A DNA stretch of 64,000 nt, from the NCBI GenBank assembly GCA_020846195.1, contig JADLEJ010000031.1, positions 1-64,000 of the forward strand. The letters are read 5' to 3'. Position numbers and translations under genes: made by a program. Of this stretch, positions 1 through 9,131 are shown in pieces (the stretch's first letter is position 1; every line of letters starts with the position of its first letter). Under the pieces are notes generated by a model, which worked only from the letters and a program-made list of their open reading frames with translations, was not told the DNA's origin and did not search any database. Source of the stretch: Nitrospira sp. GTDB lineage: Bacteria; Nitrospirota; Nitrospiria; Nitrospirales; Nitrospiraceae.

Positions 1-407
1 GGGACAACGATTCTTGGAAAGTACACCTTGCTGATGAGATTCGACTCCGCAACCATACTGAAGCTGCTCTTGTCGAGACTGCGAGCAAAGTACCCCCACG
101 GCAAAAGTCCCACATAGACAAAAAGTGGATACGGCACTCCGTCCGACGGAAGCTTGGCGAAGTTACTGAAAACCAGTGTGAACAATAGCATCATGGCAAC
201 CGGCTGAATGATTGCCCAGGCAAATCCTATGGCGGTCTGTGCGTATCGTGTCTTCAGGTCTCTCCATGCGAGAAACAGGAGCAATTCCCGGTACTCCCAG
301 ATCCCTCCGAGATTCAGATAGAATCGCCTCTTACTCGGTTCAATTATCGTCCGACGCCGGGGTAAAACTCCTCCCGCCACGCTGATCTGAGAACTACTTT
401 CTGACAT
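1..407 (-). CDS. ABC-2 type polysaccharide export permease (N-terminal part, cut by window edge)
   Basis: The minus strand from the ATG at 407 is open to the window edge and gives about 135 residues. The N-terminal 50 residues are cytoplasmic and contain the family-typical stretch GIWEYRELLLFLAWRDLK followed by TRYAQTAIGFAWAIIQP, then a first membrane helix (MMLLFTLVFSNF) and a second around LFVYVGLLPWGYFA. This pattern belongs to the TagG/KpsM/Wzm permeases that move lipid-linked polysaccharide or O-antigen across the inner membrane with an ATPase partner, which should lie just outside the window. It follows the EPS genes on the same strand after 426 bases. The family call is secure; the exact glycan is unknown. 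Confidence 0.85.
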   Translation of the reverse strand, partial: MSESSSQISVAGGVLPRRRTIIEPSKRRFYLNLGGIWEYRELLLFLAWRDLKTRYAQTAIGFAWAIIQPVAMMLLFTLVFSNFAKLPSDGVPYPLFVYVGLLPWGYFARSLDKSSFSMVAESNLISKVYFPRIVV

Positions 408-833
408 TCTTATCCACCCGCCGCCTTCCCTCAAACCCCCTCTGGGATAAACTCCACATACCGCTAGCTCCTAACAGCTTACTTTTCGCCAACGCTTAGA
501 ACCTCTTACCTACAATCACCAACGTCCAGCCTCAACCTTCGCTGCATCCAGAACCATTGCAAACACGAAAACATCGCACCCAGAATGATGGCAATTGACC
601 CTCCAGGCCTTTGCAGGATCCGTCCCATAATTTTGACATCTCTTTGAAAGGCAGACTTGGAAGGATGTCTTTCCTGGATAGAACTCTCTTCGCTGATCGT
701 TTTGCACGAAAGAAAGGGCAGAAAACTGGAACTTCTATTTCGCCTTCGGCTGACGTACTGTAAGCGGTCTGCATGGTGTAGTCAGTGTATCGAAAAATAT
801 TCGATGCTCCGACTAATTTCGAGAAACCCGCAA
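408..833. other. Gap between ABC permease and deacetylase genes; possible 40-codon ORF only
   Basis: No convincing gene is visible. On the minus strand a 40-codon frame runs from an ATG at 628 to a TAA at 506. It carries one hydrophobic segment (SIAIILGAMFSCLQWFW) followed by basic residues, like a short membrane peptide or the tail of a decayed membrane protein. The same frame is open upstream of this ATG to about 775, which favours a remnant. The region presumably holds the promoter or leader of the permease gene, but I cannot point to a clear promoter. Confidence 0.3.
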
Positions 834-1730
834 CTAGCTACGGCATTCCAAACCTTCCGATGCCATCGTTTTGTGCTCTAGCAACCAGAGCGGTCGCATG
901 ACTTGAGCAATCGAACCGAAGTGAAAATCTTGAAGCAGCTGGCTCAAGCGGTCCTCAGTCTTATGCAGGTTTAGATAATGCCGAAACTGTGACAGCCATG
1001 ACCCGTTCATACGAGGCTGTTGAGGGTCGAATTCCCAGGGGTGAAGGTACATCACAAGCTTGGCTCCTTCACGTTCAAGGCGCCGCAGGAAGCTCTTCGA
1101 TGCTGCGTAGGGGAATAGCCGAAAATACCCACCACCAGCCACTGGAATTTGCAGCCCAAGCATTTGAAGCGTTGAGGGGGGCACTTCCCATATTCTTCCA
1201 GCGGGAGTGCCGATCTCAAAGCCACAGGCAGGTCGTCTCTCTGTGTCTGTCCGACGAAACCGATCATAAATACTGGAATCGTAGGTATACCCTTCCTCAA
1301 CTAATATCGAGAGCGCCCAGGCCGTCTTGGACGTGATGGAAAAACTCGGAGCCCGATAGCCGACCACTGGGCTTCCCGTTAGGTCTTCCAATATTCTCTT
1401 CGCAGCTCTCACATCTTGGCGGAACCGCTCTGGCGACTGAGCAGTCACTAATTCGTGCCCATATCCATGAGACGCTACCTCATGCCCCTGAGCCGACAAC
1501 GACTTAACTAGCTCTGGATGTCGTTCCGCAATCCATCCCAGGATAAAAAATGTGGCCTTGATTCCATGCCGATCAAGCAATTCGACCAGCAATTGCGTAT
1601 TTCTCTCAACTCGGCTTTCGTACTGATCCCATCGTTGCCTTCTTGCCTCAGACCAAAATGCTGAAACCTGAAAGTGCTCTTCCACGTCGAAGGAAAGACA
1701 GTGAATGGGTTTCCCCTCGGACATACTCAT
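834..1730 (-). CDS. Polysaccharide deacetylase, EPS/PEP-CTERM-locus type
   Basis: A 298-residue NodB-fold (carbohydrate esterase 4) protein. The first catalytic motif is at residues 13-20 (SFDVEEHF) with the metal/catalytic aspartate, and the zinc-binding histidines are in ASHGYGHEL near residue 88. RAPSFSIT and the C-terminal LVMYLHPWEFDP match the later NodB motifs. The DVEEHFQVSAF start and the C-terminal extension are characteristic of the deacetylase found in exosortase-associated EPS loci (TIGR03006-like). No signal peptide is visible, so the enzyme probably acts in the cytoplasm or on a lipid-linked intermediate. Its start overlaps the end of the sugar-transferase gene by 4 bases (ATGA), indicating translational coupling. 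It probably removes N-acetyl groups from the exported glycan. Confidence 0.88.
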   Translation of the reverse strand: MSMSEGKPIHCLSFDVEEHFQVSAFWSEARRQRWDQYESRVERNTQLLVELLDRHGIKATFFILGWIAERHPELVKSLSAQGHEVASHGYGHELVTAQSPERFRQDVRAAKRILEDLTGSPVVGYRAPSFSITSKTAWALSILVEEGYTYDSSIYDRFRRTDTERRPACGFEIGTPAGRIWEVPPSTLQMLGLQIPVAGGGYFRLFPYAASKSFLRRLEREGAKLVMYLHPWEFDPQQPRMNGSWLSQFRHYLNLHKTEDRLSQLLQDFHFGSIAQVMRPLWLLEHKTMASEGLECRS

Positions 1731-2815
1731 CGAGCGCCTTCTCCCCGCAGGATGACACGTATTGTTTCAATCAGAATGCGAAGATCTAAACGCAGTGAGA
1801 GGTACTTCACGTAATAGAGATCGTACTGCAACTTCACATGCGAATCCTCGGCCGAGGCCCCATATCGAAATTGAGTTTGTGCCCACCCGGTAATCCCAGG
1901 TCGAACGACATGCCGAAGATCATAAAATGGAATGACTGATCGCAATTCCTGCACAAAAACCGGCCGCTCAGGACGTGGCCCCACCAAACTCATTTCTCCA
2001 TGAATCACATTAATGAGCTGTGGCAATTCATCAAGTCTCCACTTCCTCAAATACCACCCCACCCGCGAGATCCTGGGATCCCGCTCCGATGTCCACCTTG
2101 CACCGCCTTTTTCCGCATCCGTAAACATGGAGCGAAACTTCCATATCATATAGGGCTGCGCACGAAGTCCGACCCGAACCTGGCGATAGAACATTGGCCC
2201 GGGGGAATCCAGCTTGATCAGGATTCCAATTACAGCTAAGAGAGGGAGGATAATCGCCAGCCCCACCAATGCAATGAGGAGATCAATTGATCGCTTTATC
2301 GTTCTGACAACGATGCCTCGTTTGAACTCCCTGGAGAAAATGATTGCACTGGGCTTCAGATCATCGATTGAAAGCCGACCGGACTCTTCTTCATAAAGAT
2401 GATTCCCATCCCAGATATCGACTCCCATTCCCTTCAAATCGAGCAATACTTGGACGGGAAGTACGGCCCGGCGATCCTCCAAACACACCGCAATGGTATC
2501 GACTCGATCGCGTTCAACAACCGGAAGAAGTTGATCTATCGTCCCGAGAATCTTCACACCTGACAACTCTGTACCAACCTGGGAATTTTCCTTGGCAAGA
2601 AAGCCAATAACATCGGTAAACACTCTGCTCCTCGATACCAACACCGAGCACAAATTGTTAGCCAGCGATCCTACCCCTAGAATCAGGATTCGCCTTCGCG
2701 CCCCTGGCACCCTAAAGATCGCCTTGGGAGCATGATCGACAGGCAGAATCACCAGCTTCTCCGTGCGTGATCTATCTGAGTTGGGTACGGTGAGGTTCAT
2801 ACGCCTTATTGCCAT
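1727..2815 (-). CDS. Exopolysaccharide polyprenyl-phosphate sugar transferase
   Basis: A 362-residue membrane-associated initiating glycosyltransferase. Residues about 40-140 form a Rossmann-like region (RRILILGVGSLANN), and residues about 165-362 form the bacterial sugar transferase domain. That domain has a membrane helix (IDLLIALVGLAIILPLLAVI), the SPGPMFYRQVRVG motif, WKFRSMF, KWRLDELPQLINV, SLVGPRPERP and RPGITGWAQ. These enzymes transfer the first sugar phosphate to undecaprenyl phosphate. The usual N-terminal block of four or five transmembrane helices of WbaP/EpsB-type proteins is absent, so the protein is shorter than many homologues. The N-terminus overlaps the upstream kinase gene; an alternative start at 2800 would reduce the overlap. 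Confidence 0.88.
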   Translation of the reverse strand: MAIRRMNLTVPNSDRSRTEKLVILPVDHAPKAIFRVPGARRRILILGVGSLANNLCSVLVSRSRVFTDVIGFLAKENSQVGTELSGVKILGTIDQLLPVVERDRVDTIAVCLEDRRAVLPVQVLLDLKGMGVDIWDGNHLYEEESGRLSIDDLKPSAIIFSREFKRGIVVRTIKRSIDLLIALVGLAIILPLLAVIGILIKLDSPGPMFYRQVRVGLRAQPYMIWKFRSMFTDAEKGGARWTSERDPRISRVGWYLRKWRLDELPQLINVIHGEMSLVGPRPERPVFVQELRSVIPFYDLRHVVRPGITGWAQTQFRYGASAEDSHVKLQYDLYYVKYLSLRLDLRILIETIRVILRGEGAR

Positions 2816-5078
2816 AGCTATAGTATGAGTACGGCGAATCTTGTTCTTCCACTCCGTTCAGTATCACGCCCATCGCCCGCTCTTGCCCGACCATTTTCAT
2901 GGCATTCATGACGGCGTCCCGAGGAGTGGTTCGAGCGCGAATCACCTGTGCCACGACATCTGCCATTCTTACAATTAAGAGAGACTCGGCAACGGGCAGC
3001 AGCGGCGGTGCATCAAGTACAATACACTCAAACTTTTCGCGCAAATTACTAATAAGCTTTGACAACCGATCTACGTGGGTTAATGCCGCAATGCCTGACT
3101 GAATAATCCCCGCAGGGAGAATCCAGATTCCTAGTTGTTCATGATACTCAAGACATTCCTCGAATTGCTTTTCTCCGAGCAGCACTTCACTCAAACCAAT
3201 ACCCAGCTCCATGCCAGCATACGCATGAACCATCGGACGCTTCAGGTCACAGTCCACCAGCACTGTTTTCTTATTGAGATCTCGGGCAAGAACATGGGCA
3301 AGATTGAGCGAGGTCGATGTCTTTCCCTCTCCCATCAGCGCACTCGCCATCACGATTACAGTGCTTTCCTGCTGGCCTGCCATCAATCCAATTCTCGTTG
3401 CCGCAACTCGATACTGCTCGGCTACTGGAGACCTTGGGTACCACATCGCGACAAGTTCTGGCCCGACGGATACCTGACCACGCCCAGCAGCAGGTCCACC
3501 GTTTGCCACCAGCAACCCCTCTTTCCGAAACCCTGGAAGCGCTAGCAACCGATCTTTGCGGCGAGCTGCTTCTGCCGTCAGCTTCGCCCCCCCAGGCCAA
3601 GCCGACTCAAAGTGAGAAATAGTCGCAAAGACCGGCACCCCCAGCGTGACTTCGATTTCTTCGGCGGAAACGAAACCTCGCCGCAACATCTCGATGCCGA
3701 AAGCGCTCCCGAATCCAAGCGCACACCCCACGGCCAATCCACCGAACATGACGACCATCAGATTAGGTTTTTCAGGCCATGACGGCAGACCCGCAGGCTC
3801 GACGATTCGCATTTGGGTCCCTTGCTGTTTCTGCTCAAGGTTCCCCGCCATTCCAACCGCCAACTTCTTTTCAAGTAATGACTGATAGTTCTTCTGGAGG
3901 TTTTCATAATCGCGCTGAATCGACATGAGTTCTTGCTGGTGCACTGTGGTACCCTGAATTCTCGATTCATACTTTCTGATATCTTCCGCAATACGAGCTT
4001 GCCGGCGGTGAACCAGCTCAACTTCGCGCAAGACATCTTCACGCTGCTTTAATAATTCCATTTTGTATGGATCAAGTTGCTTGCGTTTTGATTTCTTCGG
4101 CCCCTCGGCCTCAGACGCTTCCGGTTCAATATAGAGCGCGATATACTCTTCAGTGGTCATCGATTGCAGTTGACTCAGTTCATTCTTGACACGAGCAACA
4201 TCTGGGTATGTTTCCTTGTACATTGACCGAAATCCAGCCAATGTCCGCTCAAGCTCGCGAATTTTTACCAACCGTGGATCCTTTTCTGCGCGCTTGGGGC
4301 TGACATCGCTCGAAGGGTCTTCATACTCTCTGAGCGCTTTATCCACAGACTCGAGACGAAGACTTAACGTCTTTTCCATTTCTTGCTGTGCCGAGACTTC
4401 ACCTTCCAACCGATCAATCGCACGCATATTCGAGTCCATTTGCTCAGGCAACTGACCGAGATGCGATTGCTTAAAATGCGCGATGGCTTGCTCTTTAGTT
4501 TCCAATTGCCCCTTTAAAGAATCCATCTCGTGCTGAAGAAATTCAGTGGAGCTTTCAGCAATCGCCGTTCGAGACTTTGTATTTTCTCGGACAAAGAGAT
4601 CCGCTAGCCTCGCAGTCACAGCTTTGGCAATTGTAGGCTCTGCGTCAGAAAAGGAGACTTTCAGCAACCCACCCGCCTGCGGCTCGATTGCGACTAAGCT
4701 TCGAAGGCGTGAGGCAACACCATTATCAAGAGCAGGAGTGGCATTACTTTTATCATAGCCATACAGATGAAACTCTTCGGCCACCTGTGTCAGCAGTTCC
4801 CGCTTATAGAGAACCTCTCTCAGCGTATCAATGCGCATTCCCATTGCGAGATCAGGCCGCTGAGTATCGCCGCCCGATTCCGGAGCATCAACACCTTTGA
4901 CCCCTCGAACCTTTTGCTCTTGAAAGTAAAGTAATGTGCTCGACCGGTAGCTCTTAGGCAGCCAATAACACACCAACGCAGCCACACCGACACATACTAC
5001 AATTGGGATGACGATCAGCCACTTATGATTTTTTATCGCTCTGAAGTATTCTTCGGGAGTACTCAATCCAGTAAACAA
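2772..5078 (-). CDS. Polysaccharide chain-length determinant fused to tyrosine autokinase (Wzc type)
   Basis: A 768-residue inner-membrane protein. The N-terminal Wzz domain begins with a membrane helix (WLIVIPIVVCVGVAALVCYW), followed by a long coiled-coil periplasmic region and a second helix near residues 440-460 preceded by a proline-rich SWPEKPN motif. The cytoplasmic BY-kinase domain has Walker A GEGKTST (about 583), Walker A' VLVDCD (about 606) and Walker B CIVLDAPP (about 685). The C-terminus carries a tyrosine cluster (SPYSYYSYGNKAY), the expected autophosphorylation site. Such proteins control polymerisation and export together with the Wza partner. The gene sits 4 bases after the beta-barrel gene in one operon. 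The single-chain, proteobacterial-style fusion is clear. Confidence 0.92.
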   Translation of the reverse strand: MFTGLSTPEEYFRAIKNHKWLIVIPIVVCVGVAALVCYWLPKSYRSSTLLYFQEQKVRGVKGVDAPESGGDTQRPDLAMGMRIDTLREVLYKRELLTQVAEEFHLYGYDKSNATPALDNGVASRLRSLVAIEPQAGGLLKVSFSDAEPTIAKAVTARLADLFVRENTKSRTAIAESSTEFLQHEMDSLKGQLETKEQAIAHFKQSHLGQLPEQMDSNMRAIDRLEGEVSAQQEMEKTLSLRLESVDKALREYEDPSSDVSPKRAEKDPRLVKIRELERTLAGFRSMYKETYPDVARVKNELSQLQSMTTEEYIALYIEPEASEAEGPKKSKRKQLDPYKMELLKQREDVLREVELVHRRQARIAEDIRKYESRIQGTTVHQQELMSIQRDYENLQKNYQSLLEKKLAVGMAGNLEQKQQGTQMRIVEPAGLPSWPEKPNLMVVMFGGLAVGCALGFGSAFGIEMLRRGFVSAEEIEVTLGVPVFATISHFESAWPGGAKLTAEAARRKDRLLALPGFRKEGLLVANGGPAAGRGQVSVGPELVAMWYPRSPVAEQYRVAATRIGLMAGQQESTVIVMASALMGEGKTSTSLNLAHVLARDLNKKTVLVDCDLKRPMVHAYAGMELGIGLSEVLLGEKQFEECLEYHEQLGIWILPAGIIQSGIAALTHVDRLSKLISNLREKFECIVLDAPPLLPVAESLLIVRMADVVAQVIRARTTPRDAVMNAMKMVGQERAMGVILNGVEEQDSPYSYYSYGNKAYEPHRTQLR

Positions 5079-5082
5079 TTCC

Positions 5083-6627
5083 TTACTCCTTCTTTAATAC
5101 GCCTGACCCAACAGAACTGTTGCCTGTCCCAGAGCCTACCGGAGTGATCGAACTCTCGCCTGCATCCTGAGACAAGAAGCTGCCTAACCCACCCATTCTG
5201 AAGAACGACTGGCTCGTAAAGGCATAGGAGAGAGATAACATCACCATTTTCTTCGAGAAAGCATACTCACTCTGAGTCGCTGCAGACTGCGCAAATGAAC
5301 TTGAGAAATACAGCCAGTTATAGGTGAGATTGACCAGTACTGGCCCCAAGAGATAGCTGGCCCCTGCCGTTGCCCCAAGGGTATCGAAGCTGGAGGCCGG
5401 AGTACTGGTTGTTCCATGCGAGAAATTCAATCCGGCTTGGGCCGTAAGGTTCGAGGAGATTCCTCCACGCGCATTAATACCAACAACATGCGTCTTCATA
5501 GGACCAGCAACAAGCGCATAACTCGGGAAAATACTAAAATTGTAACTTACGGATGTGGTAAAGGCTCCCGGCGCAATAACACCGCCGACGCCTAAACTCC
5601 CAGCCAACCTCGGTAAATTATCAAATGGTCCCGGGGCTGATCCTGCGGCTCGCAGCCCCTCTGAAAAAGAGCTATACGTCATACTTACTGTACCCGTCGG
5701 GGCAAACTGCGCTTTAATAGATTGCCCGGGCACCGTCGACTCTATAGGAAGAGTAAAAATACCCCCGCCTCCGATTGAACTACTTAGTTTTTGAGTCCAA
5801 AGCTTTCCATAGTTCATCATCCCTGAAATAGTTGTAAATGACCCCGACCCACCTCCGGAAGCCCCACTCTGAATATAGTGAGACATTGTTGCAATTGTTC
5901 CAACTGTGTCCGTCGGCGTAATCCTTGTCGTTAGAGCAGTTGTAGTTACATGTCCGTTGGTGTCGAACAACTGATTACTAATTCCACCTGACTGGTTACC
6001 GAATGTGAGCTTGGTGTAGCTGTAACTAGCCGTAAGGGTCGTGTTTCGCGAAAGGTCATATCCCCCCGTTACCCCCAAATTCATATTATGCATCGACACA
6101 CGGTTTGTGATTAGACCCGTGTCAATCGGAGAGGTGATACTGGTGGCCCCATAACCCGCCCCCAATGCCCCACCTGTCGTTGCTCCAAACCCGCTCAATG
6201 ACGGCGTAAATTGATACGTTCCTCGAACGGACAATGCTGAGATGCGCTGAGAAAAACTATTGGCCCACCGCTTCAAGTCCAACTGACCAGCGGCATTAAC
6301 TCCGGTATAGTCGAGACTGGGATTATTCACATATTTTGCAATATTAGCTCCCACTGAAAAGCTGCCATTTACGCGTGGGCCAGCGTGAGCGAAATTGATC
6401 TGAGGAATCACTGTGGTCATAAAGTCTTCGGGTTTAAAACCTGGACCCAATAATGTTTTCGGAGTGTAGAATACGTTCGAATCATAGGTCTCAGAAACCG
6501 ACAACGTTGGAATAATAATCGTTTGGGCCAACGCTGACGTTCCCGTCGCCCACCCTGCAACTACTGTTAGAAGAAGAACGGTTTTTACGATTCGCAGGCC
6601 AGCATTACGGTACAACAATGACATCAC
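5083..6627 (-). CDS. Outer-membrane beta-barrel protein of the EPS operon
   Basis: A 514-residue protein with a signal peptide (TVLLLTVVAGWATGTSALAQ, cleavage after ALA-Q). The mature part is rich in Ser, Thr, Gly and aromatic residues with alternating hydrophobic strands, typical of a large outer-membrane barrel. The start of the mature protein (SVSETYDSNVFY) is the pattern seen in the barrel proteins accompanying exosortase-type EPS loci (TIGR03016-like). The likely role is outer-membrane passage or secretion of the glycan, or a structural partner of the export channel. Its start overlaps the preceding lipoprotein gene by 23 bases. Family membership is by resemblance only; the function is inferred from the operon. 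Confidence 0.7.
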   Translation of the reverse strand: MMSLLYRNAGLRIVKTVLLLTVVAGWATGTSALAQTIIIPTLSVSETYDSNVFYTPKTLLGPGFKPEDFMTTVIPQINFAHAGPRVNGSFSVGANIAKYVNNPSLDYTGVNAAGQLDLKRWANSFSQRISALSVRGTYQFTPSLSGFGATTGGALGAGYGATSITSPIDTGLITNRVSMHNMNLGVTGGYDLSRNTTLTASYSYTKLTFGNQSGGISNQLFDTNGHVTTTALTTRITPTDTVGTIATMSHYIQSGASGGGSGSFTTISGMMNYGKLWTQKLSSSIGGGGIFTLPIESTVPGQSIKAQFAPTGTVSMTYSSFSEGLRAAGSAPGPFDNLPRLAGSLGVGGVIAPGAFTTSVSYNFSIFPSYALVAGPMKTHVVGINARGGISSNLTAQAGLNFSHGTTSTPASSFDTLGATAGASYLLGPVLVNLTYNWLYFSSSFAQSAATQSEYAFSKKMVMLSLSYAFTSQSFFRMGGLGSFLSQDAGESSITPVGSGTGNSSVGSGVLKKE

Positions 6628-7255
6628 CAGCCTTCAGAATGAAATTAGCCTCCAAATTCTTCCCTTGCACAATGTCCATATACGGCACGGGAATCATGAT
6701 CTGCTTGGTCTCACCTTGTGCATTCTTCACCATGCGGAGCACATGAACGTTGTTGCGGGAAGCAAATGTCGTAAACCCTCCGGCGTATGAGATCCCTTGA
6801 ATCACACTTGTAAACGACTTAAGCGGAATCTTCCCAGGCTTTCCAACCTCACCGACCGCAAAAATATGGTAACTATTGATTTCTTTTACTTGAACCGACA
6901 CCGTCGGAGTAGACATAAACTCAGCTAAGGCATCAGCCACATGTTTTGAAAGGACCTGCGCCGATAAACCCGCAGCCATAATATCCCCGATAAGAGGCAG
7001 AGAGATCTTTCCATCAGGCCGAACAATCACCTCTTTCGACAATTCTTGATTACGCCAGACAGTGACAAGCAAAATATCTTCTGGACCGATAAGAAACTCA
7101 GTGGGCGGAAGAGACATTCCTGGGTACTGAACATTCTGCGAAGAACAGCCCTCTACCGCACCACCGGTACAGATCAATGCACCGACAATCACTAAACGTC
7201 TCACCCACTCCCATATCTGAACGATCATCGTCTTCCTACCTCTCCCCATTACCAC
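6605..7255 (-). CDS. Polysaccharide export lipoprotein (Wza/BexD-like), second copy
   Basis: A 216-residue lipoprotein with lipobox AVEGC at about residue 37. The polysaccharide-export domain has the signature FLIGPEDILLVTVWRN, then RPDGKISLPLIGDI. It is followed by a single SLBB-like domain (HIFAVGEVGKPGKIPL, SVIQGISYAGGFT). This is shorter than E. coli Wza (about 360 residues), which has extra SLBB domains and a C-terminal helix; here the protein ends at ILKAGDVIVVP. It is a clear paralogue of the gene just upstream. It probably forms the periplasmic/outer-membrane part of the EPS channel with the barrel protein encoded next. Confidence 0.85.
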   Translation of the reverse strand: MVMGRGRKTMIVQIWEWVRRLVIVGALICTGGAVEGCSSQNVQYPGMSLPPTEFLIGPEDILLVTVWRNQELSKEVIVRPDGKISLPLIGDIMAAGLSAQVLSKHVADALAEFMSTPTVSVQVKEINSYHIFAVGEVGKPGKIPLKSFTSVIQGISYAGGFTTFASRNNVHVLRMVKNAQGETKQIMIPVPYMDIVQGKNLEANFILKAGDVIVVP

Positions 7256-7332
7256 CTTCAGCCGATGCCTTTTCTTATCACTATTTTTAAATTTCTGATT
7301 TTTTGAGCAACCGAAAGGCCATAAGTACCGGC

Positions 7333-8013
7333 TTAACGGCTTGGCAGCACCACCATTGTTTCCGATGGCACAACAATCTGGTCGCCAGGCTTCAACTCCA
7401 TGTTCTGAATCGAGCCATCACGAACGACAATATCGTCATAACTCGCCTTAAGTTTCGTCAGTCCCTCCCCGTCTTTTGAGAAACGAAAGATGACAATCTT
7501 ATTTCTCGCCGCCATCGGCGTAAACCCGCCAGCCACCGTAATCCCTTGTAACAGCGTGGTCTTACTCTTGAGAGGATACTTGCCCGGCTTATTGACTTCC
7601 CCTAACACATAAATCTGATAGCTATTGACCTCTTTTACTAAGATCGAGATGGTTGGATTCTCCATATACGCCCTGAGACCGACAGAAATCTCCTCTGTCA
7701 ATTGAACAGGAGTCTTCGCAACAGCGGAAATGTCCCCGAGTAAGGGAAGGGAAATTCGGCCATCAGGCCTGACCTGAACCTGCTTAGACAAATCGGCATT
7801 CTTCCACACCGTGATCTCCAGAATATCCTCTGGACCAATAATATATTCAGGTGTCACAATCAACAAAGATTTATCCGACGTGCCAGCAGGAGCTTTCATG
7901 GAAGAAGAAGACACTCGCTTGATATCAATCTCTTGGGTCAGCGCCATCGTAGGTCCCAGGAAAACACTCGCTGCCAGCCCCATACTTATTACCAGACACT
8001 TCATGATCCGCAT
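7333..8013 (-). CDS. Polysaccharide export protein (Wza/BexD-like), first gene of EPS operon
   Basis: A 226-residue secreted protein with signal peptide (CLVISMGLAASVFLGPTMA, cleavage near ALT-QE) and no lipobox. The export domain reads YIIGPEDILEITVWKN then RPDGRISLPLLGDI. The SLBB-like domain reads IYVLGEVNKPGKYPL and LLQGITVAGGFTPMAARN. It differs from its downstream paralogue mainly in lacking the lipid anchor, so the two may form a mixed channel. A good ribosome site (GAGGAG, 8 bases before the ATG) supports the start. It heads the minus-strand operon, so the regulatory region should be the 482 bases upstream. Confidence 0.86.
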   Translation of the reverse strand: MRIMKCLVISMGLAASVFLGPTMALTQEIDIKRVSSSSMKAPAGTSDKSLLIVTPEYIIGPEDILEITVWKNADLSKQVQVRPDGRISLPLLGDISAVAKTPVQLTEEISVGLRAYMENPTISILVKEVNSYQIYVLGEVNKPGKYPLKSKTTLLQGITVAGGFTPMAARNKIVIFRFSKDGEGLTKLKASYDDIVVRDGSIQNMELKPGDQIVVPSETMVVLPSR

Positions 8014-8495
8014 ATCCTAAACTCCTCTAAGAGAGAGACAACGCAGAACGAGCCACCACTGGTTGATTTGAACCGGTATAGTTGCTTTCTGACCAATGTT
8101 TTCTCAGATTTCTCCAGGCAGAACCAGACTGACTTCGGTTTGAAAACTTCTGAACACTACAAACTCAATCAAGCGTCCAGGGAAGATCACACTCATGGGC
8201 TACGCCCGACAAAAACGACCAGGGGAAATGGCTGCGCATCGGAAAGAGCATTCGCTTCTAATAAAGGAGCATTCACTAACCAGGTGGGAATATGTTCTGA
8301 TTCCCGCTCGAATCGAAAAAACAATTGAGGCCTGTTCGCGGTGAGACTTAGTCATCACTTCATGCCATTTCTGTATTCTTTCGTCTTCGAAGACTCCAAT
8401 ATCAGCCTAGGCAGCACTTTACCAAGAATCGTCCACTCTCCCTAGCACAATCAATATCTCTGAAGTTTATTACTCAGGCTTGCATGCTTGCTCGC
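8014..8495. other. Upstream region of the EPS operon, no gene found
   Basis: This 482-base region is AT-rich and lies between the first EPS gene and the PilZ gene, both read leftwards. It should hold the EPS promoter and the 3' end signal of the PilZ gene. I looked for a sigma-54 element, which often drives EPS genes in exosortase loci, and for good -35/-10 pairs on the minus strand, and saw none I would defend. No open frame here resembles a protein. Confidence 0.4.
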
Positions 8496-8837
8496 TTAAA
8501 ATATAAACTTGAGCCCAACTAAATACGGACCGGCTCCTTTCCCGAATGGGATCCGTCGAGCCCAACGAACTTCAGCAAGAGTGGGGGTATCCGCAACTGC
8601 AACCGGAGTCGGCACAAAAATCTTCAGCACCTGATCGACAGGAGGGGCCTGCTCCATTAAAACAAGCATGCCCCCACTGCTGATATTCAGAGAGAGTGCC
8701 CTGCCATCACGGCCTGAAAAAGCAGGTTCATCAGCAGGTTTCGACAATTGGTACGGGATGGGCCGTAGCATTGCAACTCGATCCCTATGGCTTTCTCCAC
8801 AATCAGTCATCGGCCATTCCCAGCTTATCTGTCCCAC
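8496..8837 (-). CDS. PilZ-domain protein
   Basis: A 113-residue protein that is essentially one PilZ domain. The second c-di-GMP motif appears as LSLNISSGGMLVLM (residues 49-62; usual form D/N-x-S-x-x-G). The arginine-rich first motif is only loosely matched by the basic stretch HRDRVAMLRPIPYQL. The strands LAEVRWARRIP and YLVGLKFIF close the barrel. An internal ATG at 8810 is an alternative start. PilZ proteins bind c-di-GMP and regulate motility or EPS synthesis. Its position next to the EPS operon makes a link with polysaccharide control plausible, but the imperfect first motif leaves nucleotide binding uncertain. Confidence 0.8.
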   Translation of the reverse strand: MGQISWEWPMTDCGESHRDRVAMLRPIPYQLSKPADEPAFSGRDGRALSLNISSGGMLVLMEQAPPVDQVLKIFVPTPVAVADTPTLAEVRWARRIPFGKGAGPYLVGLKFIF

Positions 8838-9017
8838 ATCACGCCTCCCCTCTTAGGATTAATTCCCTTACTCCCCTATCCGCAACTTGAAAATTGGATT
8901 CTCAGAAGGTAGCCAACCAATCTGTACTACTCTTATCTCCAATCATGCTGGACTATAGGGAAGGCCTCAGAGGCGAACAATACCGATGATGTAGGCCACT
9001 ATTCTCTAACGTAGGTG

Positions 9018-9046
9018 TTGACTCCCCCTAAAGGGTTAGGTACTCT
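9018..9046 (+). promoter_or_regulatory. Candidate sigma-70 promoter with internal CCCT/AGGG inverted repeat
   Basis: TTGACT and TACTCT are separated by 17 bases, about 85 bases upstream of the LuxR-type gene. The spacer contains CCCTAAAGGG (9026-9035), an inverted repeat of the kind often bound by LuxR-family regulators, so autoregulation is possible. The -10 is weak (3 of 6 matches). Confidence 0.4.
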
Positions 9047-9131
9047 TTCTAGTATCGTTTCACTCGCTGCACTCTATCAGAGTTTGTTCAATTGTCTAGC
9101 AATACTGCCAGGCCTATCGTAAAAAGAATCC

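Noticed and set aside
8014..8495. Sigma-54 promoter for the EPS operon
   Set aside because: No TGGCAC-N5-TTGCW-like element is present on the minus strand in the upstream region.
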